Positions 27,413 to 36,724 of a stretch of 64,000 nt of DNA are shown in pieces (the first letter of the stretch is position 1; each line of letters begins with the position of its first letter). The notes under the pieces were generated by a model. It was given only the letters and a program-made list of their open reading frames with translations. It had not been told where the DNA came from and made no database searches. The DNA lies in the NCBI RefSeq assembly GCF_014931395.1, contig NZ_CP063120.1, positions 1 to 64,000 on the forward strand. Reading direction: 5' to 3'. A program made the position numbers and the translations under genes. Origin of the DNA: Haemophilus parainfluenzae (GTDB taxonomy: Bacteria > Pseudomonadota > Gammaproteobacteria > Enterobacterales > Pasteurellaceae).

Positions 27413-28374
27413 CATTAGATTATCCTGTTCCGTTTCACACACCTAATTTGGTGTGGGATTCAACAATCGCTATCTATTTGTTCTTACTTGGTATTTCTTC
27501 CGGTGCGGTACAATTAGCGATTGCTTATAAACGTAGTCACAAATTAGAAAACCCAAGCAAAAACTGGATTATCCGAGCAGCCGCCGTTTTAGGTTCTGTG
27601 CCAACATTAATTGGTTTAACCCTGTTAATTTTCCACTTGGCACGTCCTTGGACATTCTGGAAATTGATGTTTAACTATCAATTTAACTCTGTAATGTCTA
27701 TGGGGGTAATGTTATTCCAAGTTTATATGCTGTTCTTGGTATGTTGGTGTGCGGTTATCTTCAAAGAAGATATCATGGCGTTCATTCAACGTTTTATGCC
27801 AAAACTTGGTTTCGTCGGTAAAATTATCAATGTATTAGAACGTTTAACCGGTCCTGTAGAAGTTATTCTCTTCATCTTAGCTGCTGTGCTAGGGGCTTAT
27901 ACCGGTTTCTTACTTTCAGCATTGATCAGTTACCCAATGTTAAATAACCCTGTTCTACCAGCGTTATTCTTGGCTTCAGGTACCTCTTCAGGTATCGCTG
28001 CAACCTTCTTATTTATCCTTATTGCAGGTAAATTAAAAGGTGATAGCCATGAATCACACTTCATTCATAAATTTGAAGTGCCAATTATGGTGACAGAACT
28101 TGGTTTATTAATCTGTTTCTTTGTTGGTCTACACTTCGGTGGTGGTCAGAAAGTAGTTGCATTGCACAATGCACTTTCCGGCTTCTGGGGTGCCGTGTTC
28201 TGGATTGGGGTATTCTTAATTGGTATCATCATTCCTCTACTTGCAAACCTTGCAGCAAAAGACAGCTTAAAATACAACAAGAACTTTATTATCCTTGTAT
28301 CAATCTTTGACTTAATCGGGGTTCTCTGCTTACGTTACTTCATCTTGTACGGCGGACAACTTACCGTTGCGTAA
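27409..28374 (+). CDS. nrfD: NrfD, membrane quinol-oxidising subunit
   Basis: NrfD is an integral membrane protein of the NrfD/PsrC family that oxidises menaquinol and hands electrons to NrfC. The 321-residue protein has about eight to nine hydrophobic segments. Menaquinone genes lie at 36-40 kb. The ATG overlaps the nrfC stop (ATGA). A terminator at 28395-28422 closes the nrfABCD transcript. Confidence 0.93.
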   Translation: MTLDYPVPFHTPNLVWDSTIAIYLFLLGISSGAVQLAIAYKRSHKLENPSKNWIIRAAAVLGSVPTLIGLTLLIFHLARPWTFWKLMFNYQFNSVMSMGVMLFQVYMLFLVCWCAVIFKEDIMAFIQRFMPKLGFVGKIINVLERLTGPVEVILFILAAVLGAYTGFLLSALISYPMLNNPVLPALFLASGTSSGIAATFLFILIAGKLKGDSHESHFIHKFEVPIMVTELGLLICFFVGLHFGGGQKVVALHNALSGFWGAVFWIGVFLIGIIIPLLANLAAKDSLKYNKNFIILVSIFDLIGVLCLRYFILYGGQLTVA

Positions 28375-28394
28375 GGATAAATTTCTTATTTAAT

Positions 28395-28422
28395 CAAAAG
28401 GCGTATACAATACGCCTTTTGT
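28395..28422 (+). terminator. Terminator of nrfABCD
   Basis: Stem CAAAAGGCGTAT with ATACGCCTTTTG around a three-base loop. It separates nrfABCD from the maturation genes, which start 105 bases later after TATAAT (28508-28513). Confidence 0.8.
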
Positions 28423-28526
28423 TTATTTAGAAGAATAAAGTGCGGTTAATTTTACGTATGTTTTTCATGCTTAAAATTAACCTTATTTTGTAAAATTCAA
28501 CCTTTAATATAATACTGAAGAATACT

Positions 28527-30431
28527 ATGCTTCCCGAACTCGGATTTCTCTCATTACTCTTTGCCACCACCGCGGCGCTCTTACTTTCCATCGTGCCGCA
28601 AATTGGTATTTGGCGAAATAAACCCTCTCTCACCAACACGGCTTGGGGATTAAGTTATTGCTTCGGTATTTTTACGAGCGTTTCAATCGGTATTCTTGCC
28701 TACTCTTTTGCGACAGATGATTTCACATTGGAATACGTGGCAGCTCATTCCAATTCTCAGCTACCAACATTTTTCAAAGTTGCCGCCACTTGGGGCGGAC
28801 ATGAAGGCTCTATTTTATTTTGGCTTTTCACATTAAGTCTTTGGTTAGTGGCTTTTGCCTTTTTCTCTCGCAAAAATGACCGCACTTTTTCGGCTCAAAC
28901 TCTGTCTTTACTCGGCTTAATTTGTCTTGGGTTTGCTATTTTCATTTTGTTCTACTCTAATCCATTTGGACGTGCTTTTCCTGCCCCTGCGGAAGGGCGA
29001 GATCTCAACCCAATGCTGCAAGATATTGGCTTAATTTTCCATCCACCGCTTTTATATGTGGGTTATGTGGGCTTTGCTGTTAACTTTGCCATATCCATTT
29101 CTGCCTTGATCTTTAATCGTTCTGCACAAGCTATCGCACGTGCAATGCGAGCTTGGGTGCTCGTTTCTTGGTTATTCTTAACCTTAGGGATCGTTCTCGG
29201 TGCATGGTGGGCATATTATGAATTAGGCTGGGGCGGCTGGTGGTTCTGGGACCCTGTAGAAAATGCCTCACTTATGCCATGGTTATTGGGACTCGCACTT
29301 TTACACAGCTTGATGGTGACTGAAAAACAAGGCATGTTTAGCTACTGGACAACACTCTTTTCCCTACTCGCTTTTGCATTCAGTGTATTAGGTACATTTA
29401 TTGTCCGTTCAGGCGCATTAACCTCTGTTCATGCTTTTGCTTTAGATAGCTCCCGTGGTTATGTACTATTACTTATTTTCTTCTTATTGACTGTCGGCTC
29501 GCTCAGCCTATTTGCCCTACGCACAAATACCAACGAAAGTACGGTCAAATTCCCGCTCATTTCTAAAACAGGGGCAATTTTAGGCTTAAATATCATATTG
29601 ACTGTGGCAACCGTCAGCACATTCTTAGGCACTTTCTATCCAATGCTATTCCAAGCTATGAATTGGGGAAGTATTTCTGTGGGTACGCCTTACTTTAATA
29701 GCATTTTCTTGCCATTGCTCACGTTAGTGCTTTTTGCCATGGCGGGCACGCTTTGCTTAAACTGGTTTAAATCAGACAAAAAACGCTTTTTCAAACGTCT
29801 GTTATTACTTATTCCCGCTGCAGTGATGGCTTATGGCATGATTTGGAATGCGCTGCAAAATGATGGCGCATTACGTTTCCATTTCTTTGCTTATGTATTA
29901 CTCACCCTTGCTATCTGGGTATTATTCGTCACCTTATGGCAAAATTGGGTAAAAGTAAGACTTGCCTATTTCGGGATGATTCTTGCACACTGCGGTGTGG
30001 CGATTGCCACGATAGGCGCCGTGATGAGTAGTTACTTTGGCAGTGAGTTAGGGGTTAGACTTGCGCCACAACAAAGCCAACAATTAGGCCAATTTGAATT
30101 CCACTACGATCGTTTTTCCAATGAAATAGGTCCAAACTTTACTGCCGAAGTCGCTTTCTTTAGTGTCTCAGAACAAGGCAAACCTTACGCAGAAATTGTA
30201 CCAGAGCGCCGTTATTATGATGTTCGCACCATGACCATGAGTGAAGTGGGATTAGACGCTGGCTTTTGGGGCGATTTATATATTGTGATGGGCGATAACT
30301 TAGGCAAAGGCGAATTCACATTCCGCTTACATTACAAACCGCTTATTCGCTGGTTATGGCTCGGAGGCATTTTAATGGCACTTGGCGCATTATGTTCAGC
30401 CATCAATTTGAAGAGAAAACGTGATGAATAA
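28527..30431 (+). CDS. nrfE: Cytochrome c heme lyase subunit NrfE (CcmF family)
   Basis: A 634-residue multi-spanning protein of the CcmF/NrfE/CcsA family that handles heme for attachment to apocytochrome c. It has about 14-15 membrane segments and the tryptophan-rich heme-handling motif [15 protein letters not shown] near residues 235-250, plus conserved histidines such as WGGHEG. I call it NrfE rather than CcmF because it lies directly after nrfABCD and with NrfF/NrfG-like partners; a dedicated NrfEFG lyase is needed for the unusual CxxCK heme of NrfA in E. coli. Sequence alone does not separate the two. An uptake signal is inside near 28879. Confidence 0.85.
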   Translation: MLPELGFLSLLFATTAALLLSIVPQIGIWRNKPSLTNTAWGLSYCFGIFTSVSIGILAYSFATDDFTLEYVAAHSNSQLPTFFKVAATWGGHEGSILFWLFTLSLWLVAFAFFSRKNDRTFSAQTLSLLGLICLGFAIFILFYSNPFGRAFPAPAEGRDLNPMLQDIGLIFHPPLLYVGYVGFAVNFAISISALIFNRSAQAIARAMRAWVLVSWLFLTLGIVLGAWWAYYELGWGGWWFWDPVENASLMPWLLGLALLHSLMVTEKQGMFSYWTTLFSLLAFAFSVLGTFIVRSGALTSVHAFALDSSRGYVLLLIFFLLTVGSLSLFALRTNTNESTVKFPLISKTGAILGLNIILTVATVSTFLGTFYPMLFQAMNWGSISVGTPYFNSIFLPLLTLVLFAMAGTLCLNWFKSDKKRFFKRLLLLIPAAVMAYGMIWNALQNDGALRFHFFAYVLLTLAIWVLFVTLWQNWVKVRLAYFGMILAHCGVAIATIGAVMSSYFGSELGVRLAPQQSQQLGQFEFHYDRFSNEIGPNFTAEVAFFSVSEQGKPYAEIVPERRYYDVRTMTMSEVGLDAGFWGDLYIVMGDNLGKGEFTFRLHYKPLIRWLWLGGILMALGALCSAINLKRKRDE

Positions 30432-30954
30432 AAAGTTTATTTTGTTTTTACCACTGATTTTGTTATTGAGCGTTTGCTTACTACTTTTTGTTGGCTTACA
30501 CAAAGATCCAAAACAAATTGCCTCTGCACTCATTAATAAGCCCGTGCCGGAATTCTATCAAGCGAATTTGCTTGAACCGAGTCAAATTGTCAGCCCAAGA
30601 GATTTCCCCAAAAAACCTTTCCTACTTAATGTGTGGGGAAGTTGGTGTGGCTATTGCCAACAGGAACACCCTCTTTTGATGGAAATTTCAAAAGAAGTGC
30701 CCATTGTGGGAATCGACTATCGTGACAAACCTCAGAGCGGCATTGCGATGCTCGAACGTATGGGCAATCCATTTATACTCACGATTGACGATAGCCGTGG
30801 TGAATTTGCGATGCAATTAGGCGTAGATGGTGCGCCTGAGACCTATGTTGTCGATGAACACGGCATGATTCGTTATCGTCATTCTGGCTATATGGATAGA
30901 GAAACATGGCTCACTGAGATCAAACCAAAACTTGATGAATTAACTAAAAAGTAA
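30424..30954 (+). CDS. DsbE/CcmG-type thiol:disulfide interchange protein
   Basis: A 176-residue membrane-anchored periplasmic thioredoxin. An N-terminal hydrophobic anchor (about residues 5-25) is followed by a thioredoxin fold with the active site WCGYC and the cis-proline region GAPETYVV. Proteins of this class reduce the CxxCH cysteines of apocytochromes before heme attachment. The gene overlaps nrfE by eight bases (ATG 30424) and is one base from the next gene, so it belongs to the maturation operon. Confidence 0.9.
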   Translation: MNKKFILFLPLILLLSVCLLLFVGLHKDPKQIASALINKPVPEFYQANLLEPSQIVSPRDFPKKPFLLNVWGSWCGYCQQEHPLLMEISKEVPIVGIDYRDKPQSGIAMLERMGNPFILTIDDSRGEFAMQLGVDGAPETYVVDEHGMIRYRHSGYMDRETWLTEIKPKLDELTKK

Positions 30955-30955
30955 A

Positions 30956-32011
30956 ATGAAAAAATTAACCCGATTTCTGACCGCACTTTTACTGACTTTC
31001 GCCCTTTTTGCTCACGCAGAAATGGTGGATACCTATGCGTTTAAAAACCAAGCCGATCGTACTCGCGCTGTTGAACTGGCAAAATCCTTACGCTGCCCAC
31101 AATGTCAGAATCAAAACTTAGTTGAGTCCAATTCACCGATTGCTTATGACTTACGTATTGAAGTCTATAAAATGGTGGATGAAGGAAAATCGAATCAGCA
31201 AATTATCGACACGATGACTGCTCGTTTCGGTAATTTCGTGAACTATAAGCCACCTTTCCAATGGAATACGGCACTACTCTGGCTATTACCTATTTTGTTA
31301 TTAATTGGGGCTTTTGCTTTAATTTTATTTTCGACTAAAAAATCAGAAGGCGAGCCAAAACAACTCGAGAATCAACTTCATACTGCCCCTAAAGAAGAAA
31401 AAAGTGCGGTCAAATTTGAAACCAAATCCGCCATTTGGGTCTTTGCTATTTTATTAGTTCTTCCTTTAAGTTATTACTTCTCCCTTGATCGTTTTGAGCG
31501 TGTTCAACAAGGCGAAAAAGAGATGGTTGAGCTCGCCAATAAAAAAGCAGATACATCAATGGTGCATCAAAAAGAAGATATGGTGCTCAAAATTCAAAAT
31601 AAAATTCGAGAAGATGTAAATAACCCTGAGCTTTGGGCTCAGCTAGGTGATGCCTACATGCAAAATGATGAATTTGATCATGCGCTCATCGCCTATAGCA
31701 ATGCAGAAAAAATTTCAGGTACAACACCCGCTATTTTAGGCCTAAAAGCGACCGCACTTTATTATCAAGCAGGTCAAAACATCACACCACAAATCCAGCA
31801 AATAATGGATGAGGCGTTAAAACAAGATAAACATGAAATATCAGTAATGACATTATTGGCGACCGAAGCCTTTAAAAATCATGAAGCTGAAAAAGCCAAA
31901 GCTTATTGGCAGCAATTATTGGATTCAGGCAATTCAGCGGTAGATCGCCGTACTGTCATCCAACGAATCAAAATGATAGACTATTTTGAAAAAGGACAAA
32001 TCTCACAATAA
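30956..32011 (+). CDS. Fused NrfF/CcmH-NrfG/CcmI cytochrome c maturation protein
   Basis: A 351-residue fusion. The N-terminal half (signal peptide to about 22, then LRCPQCQNQNL near 50 and a membrane anchor around 105-125) is the CcmH/NrfF thiol-reductase type. After a second hydrophobic segment (about 160-180) come TPR repeats (about 215-340) like CcmI/NrfG, which bind apocytochrome. Both parts are therefore on one chain, with the apocytochrome-binding and reducing functions coupled. The signal peptide segment LTALLL is encoded by an uptake signal (30980-30988), and two more lie inside near 31403 and 31751. Confidence 0.88.
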   Translation: MKKLTRFLTALLLTFALFAHAEMVDTYAFKNQADRTRAVELAKSLRCPQCQNQNLVESNSPIAYDLRIEVYKMVDEGKSNQQIIDTMTARFGNFVNYKPPFQWNTALLWLLPILLLIGAFALILFSTKKSEGEPKQLENQLHTAPKEEKSAVKFETKSAIWVFAILLVLPLSYYFSLDRFERVQQGEKEMVELANKKADTSMVHQKEDMVLKIQNKIREDVNNPELWAQLGDAYMQNDEFDHALIAYSNAEKISGTTPAILGLKATALYYQAGQNITPQIQQIMDEALKQDKHEISVMTLLATEAFKNHEAEKAKAYWQQLLDSGNSAVDRRTVIQRIKMIDYFEKGQISQ

Positions 32012-32014
32012 GCT

Positions 32015-33217
32015 ATGTCTCATTATTCAGAAAATATCATTATTGGAGCCGGTGCTGCCGGCTTATTTTGTGCCGCACAGTTAGGCAAGCTGGGCAAACA
32101 AGCCACCATTTTTGATAATGGTAAAAAAATTGGTCGAAAAATTTTAATGTCTGGTGGCGGATTCTGTAATTTCACCAATATGGAAATCACATCGGGCCGT
32201 TATATCAGCCAAAACAAACACTTCGTCAAATCTGCCTTAAAGCGTTATACACAATGGGACTTCATTGCTTTAGTCGCTGAGTACGGCATCCCTTACCACG
32301 AAAAAGAATTAGGTCAGTTATTTTGTGATAACGGTGCAGAAGACATTGTGAAGATGCTCGGCGCCGAATGTGACAAATACGGTGTCAACATTCAACTGCG
32401 AAGCGAAGTGAGTAATATTGAAGCCGTTGAAAACAACCCTAGCGTACGATTCAAATTAAAGGTAAACGCTGTTAAATGGCAATGCCAGAATTTGATTATT
32501 GCGACGGGCGGGCTCTCTATGCCTGGCCTGGGTGCCTCACCTTTTGGTTATCAAATTGCAGAACAGTTTGGATTAAATGTGATTCCTCCGCATGCAAGCC
32601 TTGTGCCATTCACGTGGCGAGAAAGTGAAAAATTCTACTCGGTACTCTCTGGTGTTTCATTAGATGTCGCGGCGACGAATCAGCACAAAACCTTTACTCA
32701 TCAAATGCTATTCACCCATCGTGGTTTATCTGGTCCCGCCATTTTGCAAATTTCCAATTATTGGCAACCTGGTGAAAGCATTCATTTGGATTTATTGCCT
32801 TATAACAATATTCGTCATCACCTGGATGAGATGCGTCAATCTTCGCCAAAATTGCAATTAAAAACCGTATTAAGTCGCTTATTACCGAAAAAATTAGTTG
32901 AGCTTTGGTTAGAACAAGGTTTGATTCAAGATGAAGTGATCGCAAATTTAAGTAAAGTGCGGTTAGAAAATCTAGAGAATTTAATCCACAATTGGCAATT
33001 CATTCCTAATGGCACTGAAGGCTACCGTACGGCTGAAGTCACAATGGGTGGCGTTGATACTCATGAGATTTCATCTAAAACCATGGAGGCCACCAAGATT
33101 AAAGGTCTCTATTTTATCGGTGAAGTGCTGGATGTTGTCGGTTGGCTAGGCGGCTATAATTTCCAATGGGCATGGAGTTCGGCAGCTGTTTGTGCGATGG
33201 GAATTGCTGAAAGCTAA
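32015..33217 (+). CDS. HI0933-family NAD(P)/FAD-dependent oxidoreductase
   Basis: A 400-residue flavoprotein, ortholog of H. influenzae HI0933, which names the family. It shows the Rossmann FAD motif GAGAAG at residues 11-16, the family stretch GRKILMSGGGFCNFTN near 45-60 and the C-terminal FAD motif around LYFIGEVLDVVG. The substrate is not known. It lies three bases after the cytochrome maturation genes; whether it serves them is open. An uptake signal is inside near 32956. Confidence 0.88.
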   Translation: MSHYSENIIIGAGAAGLFCAAQLGKLGKQATIFDNGKKIGRKILMSGGGFCNFTNMEITSGRYISQNKHFVKSALKRYTQWDFIALVAEYGIPYHEKELGQLFCDNGAEDIVKMLGAECDKYGVNIQLRSEVSNIEAVENNPSVRFKLKVNAVKWQCQNLIIATGGLSMPGLGASPFGYQIAEQFGLNVIPPHASLVPFTWRESEKFYSVLSGVSLDVAATNQHKTFTHQMLFTHRGLSGPAILQISNYWQPGESIHLDLLPYNNIRHHLDEMRQSSPKLQLKTVLSRLLPKKLVELWLEQGLIQDEVIANLSKVRLENLENLIHNWQFIPNGTEGYRTAEVTMGGVDTHEISSKTMEATKIKGLYFIGEVLDVVGWLGGYNFQWAWSSAAVCAMGIAES

Positions 33218-33327
33218 ATATTTCTCTGCATTAATTATTTTCATCATAAATGAAAAAATCATTACTTTGATCGTGAAATATCCTTACGTTAAAATCACCA
33301 TACGAAAATTAAAAGAAGGATATAAAC

Positions 33328-34422
33328 ATGACATCAAAAACACTTCCCTTCCACGCTGATACTGTGGGCTCATACTTACGTTCTCAACCTTTAAAAGACG
33401 CCCGTGCAAAATTTGCTGCAGGCGAACTTTCTCGTGAACAATTAACGGAAGTAGAAGATCAAGAAATTGCTAAATTAGTACAAGCACAATTAGATGCAGG
33501 TATCCAAGTCATCACTGATGGGGAATATCGTCGTGCATTTTGGCATATCGATTTCTTAGAAAACTTAAATGGTATTGAAGGTTATCACCCTGAACATGGT
33601 TATAAATTTAATGGCGTAGAAACAAAACCTTACAATACTCGCTGCTGTGGTAAAGTCTCTTGGAATCCCAACCATCCATTTATCGAACATTTCAAAAAAT
33701 TAAAAGACATTGTTGGCGATCGTGGCGTCGTAAAATATACCATCCCAAGTCCGAATCAATTAATGTATCCAATCCAATGGGATACGGGTGTTTATGCAAC
33801 ACGTGCAGAATTTGCCAAAGATGTTCAACAAGCTTATAAAGATGCGATTAAAGCCTTCTATGATGCGGGTTGCCGTTATTTACAATTTGATGATGTGTAT
33901 TGGGGCTCACTCTGCAACAATCACTTAAAACCAGAATTTGAAGCGGATAAAGCACAAGCGCTTGAAAATATTCAAGTTGTATTAGCCGCTAAACCAGCAG
34001 ATATGGTTATCACAACGCACGTTTGCCGTGGCAACTTCCGTTCAACTTATTTACTAACCGGCGCATATGACCCAATTGCGGATGCGTTATTTGGTCAAAC
34101 CCAATACGATGGCTACTTCCTGGAATATGATGATGAACGTTCTGGTGGATTTGAACCATTAAAATATTTTGCCAATAATCCACACAAAGGCCGTGTCGTA
34201 TTAGGCTTAATCAGCTCAAAATTCCCTGAATTAGAAGGTAAAGCGGCGATTAAAGCACGCATTAAAGAAGCGACTCAATATGTTCCACTTGAGCAGCTTT
34301 GCTTAAGCCCACAATGTGGTTTTGCGTCAACAGAAGAAGGGAACATTATGACGGAAGCACAACAATGGGCCAAAGTCCGTTACGTTGAAGAAATTGCTGA
34401 AGAAGTATGGGGTGAAGATTAA
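33328..34422 (+). CDS. Stand-alone core MetE-type methyltransferase family protein
   Basis: A 364-residue protein matching the C-terminal catalytic barrel of cobalamin-independent methionine synthase (MetE) but lacking the N-terminal folate-binding half (MetE is about 750 residues). Candidate zinc ligands are His and Cys in THVCRGN (about 230) and Cys in SPQCGFAS (about 331). It resembles the YxjG/YxjH-type proteins. Such core proteins may transfer a methyl group to homocysteine from a different donor; the true reaction here is unknown. It has its own AAGAAGGA ribosome site and a terminator at 34471-34495, so it is a single-gene unit. Confidence 0.8.
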   Translation: MTSKTLPFHADTVGSYLRSQPLKDARAKFAAGELSREQLTEVEDQEIAKLVQAQLDAGIQVITDGEYRRAFWHIDFLENLNGIEGYHPEHGYKFNGVETKPYNTRCCGKVSWNPNHPFIEHFKKLKDIVGDRGVVKYTIPSPNQLMYPIQWDTGVYATRAEFAKDVQQAYKDAIKAFYDAGCRYLQFDDVYWGSLCNNHLKPEFEADKAQALENIQVVLAAKPADMVITTHVCRGNFRSTYLLTGAYDPIADALFGQTQYDGYFLEYDDERSGGFEPLKYFANNPHKGRVVLGLISSKFPELEGKAAIKARIKEATQYVPLEQLCLSPQCGFASTEEGNIMTEAQQWAKVRYVEEIAEEVWGED

Positions 34423-34470
34423 TTCTTTTCATAAAAACACGCTGTTTTTTAACCGCACTTTTATCGATTG

Positions 34471-34495
34471 AGAGCGTAGCGATACGCTCTTTTTT
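34471..34495 (+). terminator. Terminator of the core MetE-type gene
   Basis: Stem AGAGCGTA (34471-34478) with TACGCTCT (34483-34490) and a T-run. An uptake signal (about 34452) lies between the gene and the hairpin. Confidence 0.85.
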
Positions 34496-34519
34496 ATTGC
34501 TTCCTTTCAATAAATAAAA

Positions 34520-34544
34520 AAGCTGATGTTATCCACATCAGCTT
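34520..34544 (-). terminator. Terminator of the MFS transporter gene
   Basis: Stem AAGCTGATGT (34520-34529) with ACATCAGCTT (34535-34544), followed on the minus strand by a run of T. The rhlB terminator at 60396-60425 uses a related stem. Confidence 0.85.
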
Positions 34545-34563
34545 TATCATCATCGATTTGTCA

Positions 34564-35880
34564 CTAGATTTGCGTTAAATCGACGTTTTTCGTTTCTTTT
34601 GAGGCTAATAATGCTAACAAGGTTAAGAATGCATTAATGGCTAAATAAATCCCCACGCCCATTAAGCCATAAAGCGCATTGATTTTTAATGAAATCATTG
34701 CTGCAATGGTTGCCCCGATAATCGATGCAATGTTGTAAGCTAAAGAAGCACCAGAATAACGTACTTCCGTTGGGAATAATTCAGGTAATAACGCCGCCAT
34801 TGGGCCAAATGTCATGCCCATTAATGCCATACCAATTACTAGGAAAGCAAATACAGAAGCTGGTGTACCGTTTCCAAGGAATAATGGCATACATAATGCA
34901 AAAATTAAAATGCTGACCGTTGTCCAAATTAACCATTTGCGACGACCGATTTTATCTGCATAAAGACCTGAAATACTGATAAAAATCGCAAAAACGATCG
35001 CACTCATTAAAAGTAATCCCGTGAAGGTATTGGCAGGAATGCCTAACCCCATAGGATAGCCCGCTTCTGAAAGGGTTGCCGGTGTACGAGAATACGCTTG
35101 AGCAAAGGCGGTCATAATATAGAACAAGGAATAGGTTGCCACCATGATAAATGTACCAATCACCATTGGTTTAAAGTGTTTTGTGAAAACCACACTCACC
35201 GGTGCTTTTAATTTTTTCCCTTTTTCTTCCGCTTCAACAAATACATGGCTTTCATGTAAAGTTAAACGAACATACAACCCAACTAAAACTAAGGCTAAAG
35301 AAGAAACAAACGGGATACGCCATGCCCACTCAACAAGGGCTTGTTGGCCCCAGAAATAGCTCACTAAGAAGAAGGTCGCATTAGCCACAAATAAACCTAT
35401 TGGCGCACCTAATTGAGGGAATGTACCATACCAAGCACGTTTTCCTTCTGGCGCATTTTCTGTTGCTACTAAAGCAGCACCGCCCCATTCACCACCAAGA
35501 CCAATACCTTGACCGACTCGGCAAATACATAACAAAATCGGGGCCCAAATACCAATTTGAGAATAAGTCGGCAATAAACCGATAACGACCGTAGATCCGC
35601 CCATTAAAACCAAAGAGGCGACCAAGGTTTTCTTACGACCAATCTTATCACCAAAGTGCCCAAATAAAGCTGAGCCAATTGGACGAGCAAAGAACGCTAA
35701 AGCTAGTGTCGAAAGAGAAAGCAAATCATCTGAAAGCGGATCGCCACTATGGAAGAATTGCGTGTTAAAAACTAATACTGCCGCAGCGGCATAGATATAA
35801 TAATCGAAAAATTCAATTGCGGTACCCACCATAGATGCTAAAGCAACCTTAAGTGGATCATTACGAAGTTGTGAGGACAT
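34564..35880 (-). CDS. MFS metabolite:H+ symporter (ShiA/YhjE-like)
   Basis: A 438-residue major facilitator protein with twelve hydrophobic segments, of the metabolite:H+ symporter subgroup. The loop 2-3 motif GHFGDKIGRKK and the second-half equivalent LYADKIGRRKW are present, as is the GQGIGLGGEWGGA stretch typical of the ShiA/ProP/YhjE group. Substrates in this group are small organic acids or betaines (shikimate, alpha-ketoglutarate, proline); the sequence does not show which. In H. influenzae an equivalent gene also stands next to menH. Confidence 0.85.
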   Translation of the reverse strand: MSSQLRNDPLKVALASMVGTAIEFFDYYIYAAAAVLVFNTQFFHSGDPLSDDLLSLSTLALAFFARPIGSALFGHFGDKIGRKKTLVASLVLMGGSTVVIGLLPTYSQIGIWAPILLCICRVGQGIGLGGEWGGAALVATENAPEGKRAWYGTFPQLGAPIGLFVANATFFLVSYFWGQQALVEWAWRIPFVSSLALVLVGLYVRLTLHESHVFVEAEEKGKKLKAPVSVVFTKHFKPMVIGTFIMVATYSLFYIMTAFAQAYSRTPATLSEAGYPMGLGIPANTFTGLLLMSAIVFAIFISISGLYADKIGRRKWLIWTTVSILIFALCMPLFLGNGTPASVFAFLVIGMALMGMTFGPMAALLPELFPTEVRYSGASLAYNIASIIGATIAAMISLKINALYGLMGVGIYLAINAFLTLLALLASKETKNVDLTQI

Positions 35881-35933
35881 TTTGCTTCCTTAAGAGTCAA
35901 ATAAAATGAAAGGGCTAAATCCTAGCATTTCCC

Positions 35934-36677
35934 TTAAGGTTGAGCAATTTTTAATACGATATTTTCGATTTTTTCAGCAAAATATGTCGGGTTTTCTAAA
36001 TGTGCATTATGACCAGCATTAGGAATAATCGTTAAATGAAGTTGATTATCCTCTGCCATTTGACGAAACTTCTGATCTCGTTCACCACAAAAATAAAAAA
36101 ATGGCAGCAAACTTGACCGCACTTTCTCTCGAAAATCAGGCTGTTTGGCAAGACTAGTGGCTAATAACATATGACCAATATTTGCACCACAATTGACTTT
36201 TCGCTTTTCAATTAATGCCTTACGTTGCTGTTCATTTAAATGGGAAAAGACAGGCTGTTTATACCAATCTTCTAACACGGTTTCAGGGTTTTCATGGAAA
36301 AAACGCTCCGCCCACATTTTGTCATTAACTAAACGGCTTTGTTTTTCTTGCTCTGACTGCAAACCTAAATTCGCCCCTTCTAAAATCACTGCTTGTAAAT
36401 TGCCTCTTTGCACTTGAGCCTGCAATGCATAATATTGTGCAATTCGCCCACCAAGTGAGTAACCGATAAGGATATAAGGTTCATCTTTTATGAGGCTTTG
36501 TATTTGGCTTTCAAGAAATTGAGCCGTTTGCTCAAAATCTTCAACCGCTACAGCTTTATTCTCTCCATGAAACGGTAAATCGAGAGAGAGACAACGAAAG
36601 TGCGGTAGATTTTCGATGACTTTTTGCCAGTCTGATTTTGTACCAAGTAAGCCATGAAGAAAAACAAGATTCATCAT
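35934..36677 (-). CDS. menH: SHCHC synthase MenH
   Basis: MenH removes pyruvate from SEPHCHC to form SHCHC in menaquinone synthesis. The 247-residue alpha/beta hydrolase has the nucleophile Ser in GYSLGGR and the histidine in NAGHNAH; the match to E. coli MenH is clear along the whole chain (for example the YLCGERD-like YFCGERDQKF). Tandem ATGs at 36677 and 36674 are both possible; no strong ribosome site is visible. A hairpin separates it from menD. Uptake signals are inside near 36114 and 36600. Confidence 0.93.
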   Translation of the reverse strand: MMNLVFLHGLLGTKSDWQKVIENLPHFRCLSLDLPFHGENKAVAVEDFEQTAQFLESQIQSLIKDEPYILIGYSLGGRIAQYYALQAQVQRGNLQAVILEGANLGLQSEQEKQSRLVNDKMWAERFFHENPETVLEDWYKQPVFSHLNEQQRKALIEKRKVNCGANIGHMLLATSLAKQPDFREKVRSSLLPFFYFCGERDQKFRQMAEDNQLHLTIIPNAGHNAHLENPTYFAEKIENIVLKIAQP

Positions 36678-36697
36678 AATAATGCCATATAAAGAAA

Positions 36698-36718
36698 TCC
36701 CCTCTATATAAGAGGGGA
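36698..36718 (-). terminator. Hairpin between menD and menH, attenuator-like
   Basis: Stem TCCCCTCT (36698-36705) with AGAGGGGA (36711-36718) and a five-base loop; on the minus strand it is followed by TTTCTTT. It may reduce menH expression relative to menD. Confidence 0.6.
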
Positions 36719-36724
36719 AAGAAA

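Noticed and set aside
33238..33256. Inverted repeat TTTTCAT/ATGAAAA after the HI0933-like gene as a terminator
   Set aside because: The stem is AT-only and no T-run follows, so I could not support a terminator.
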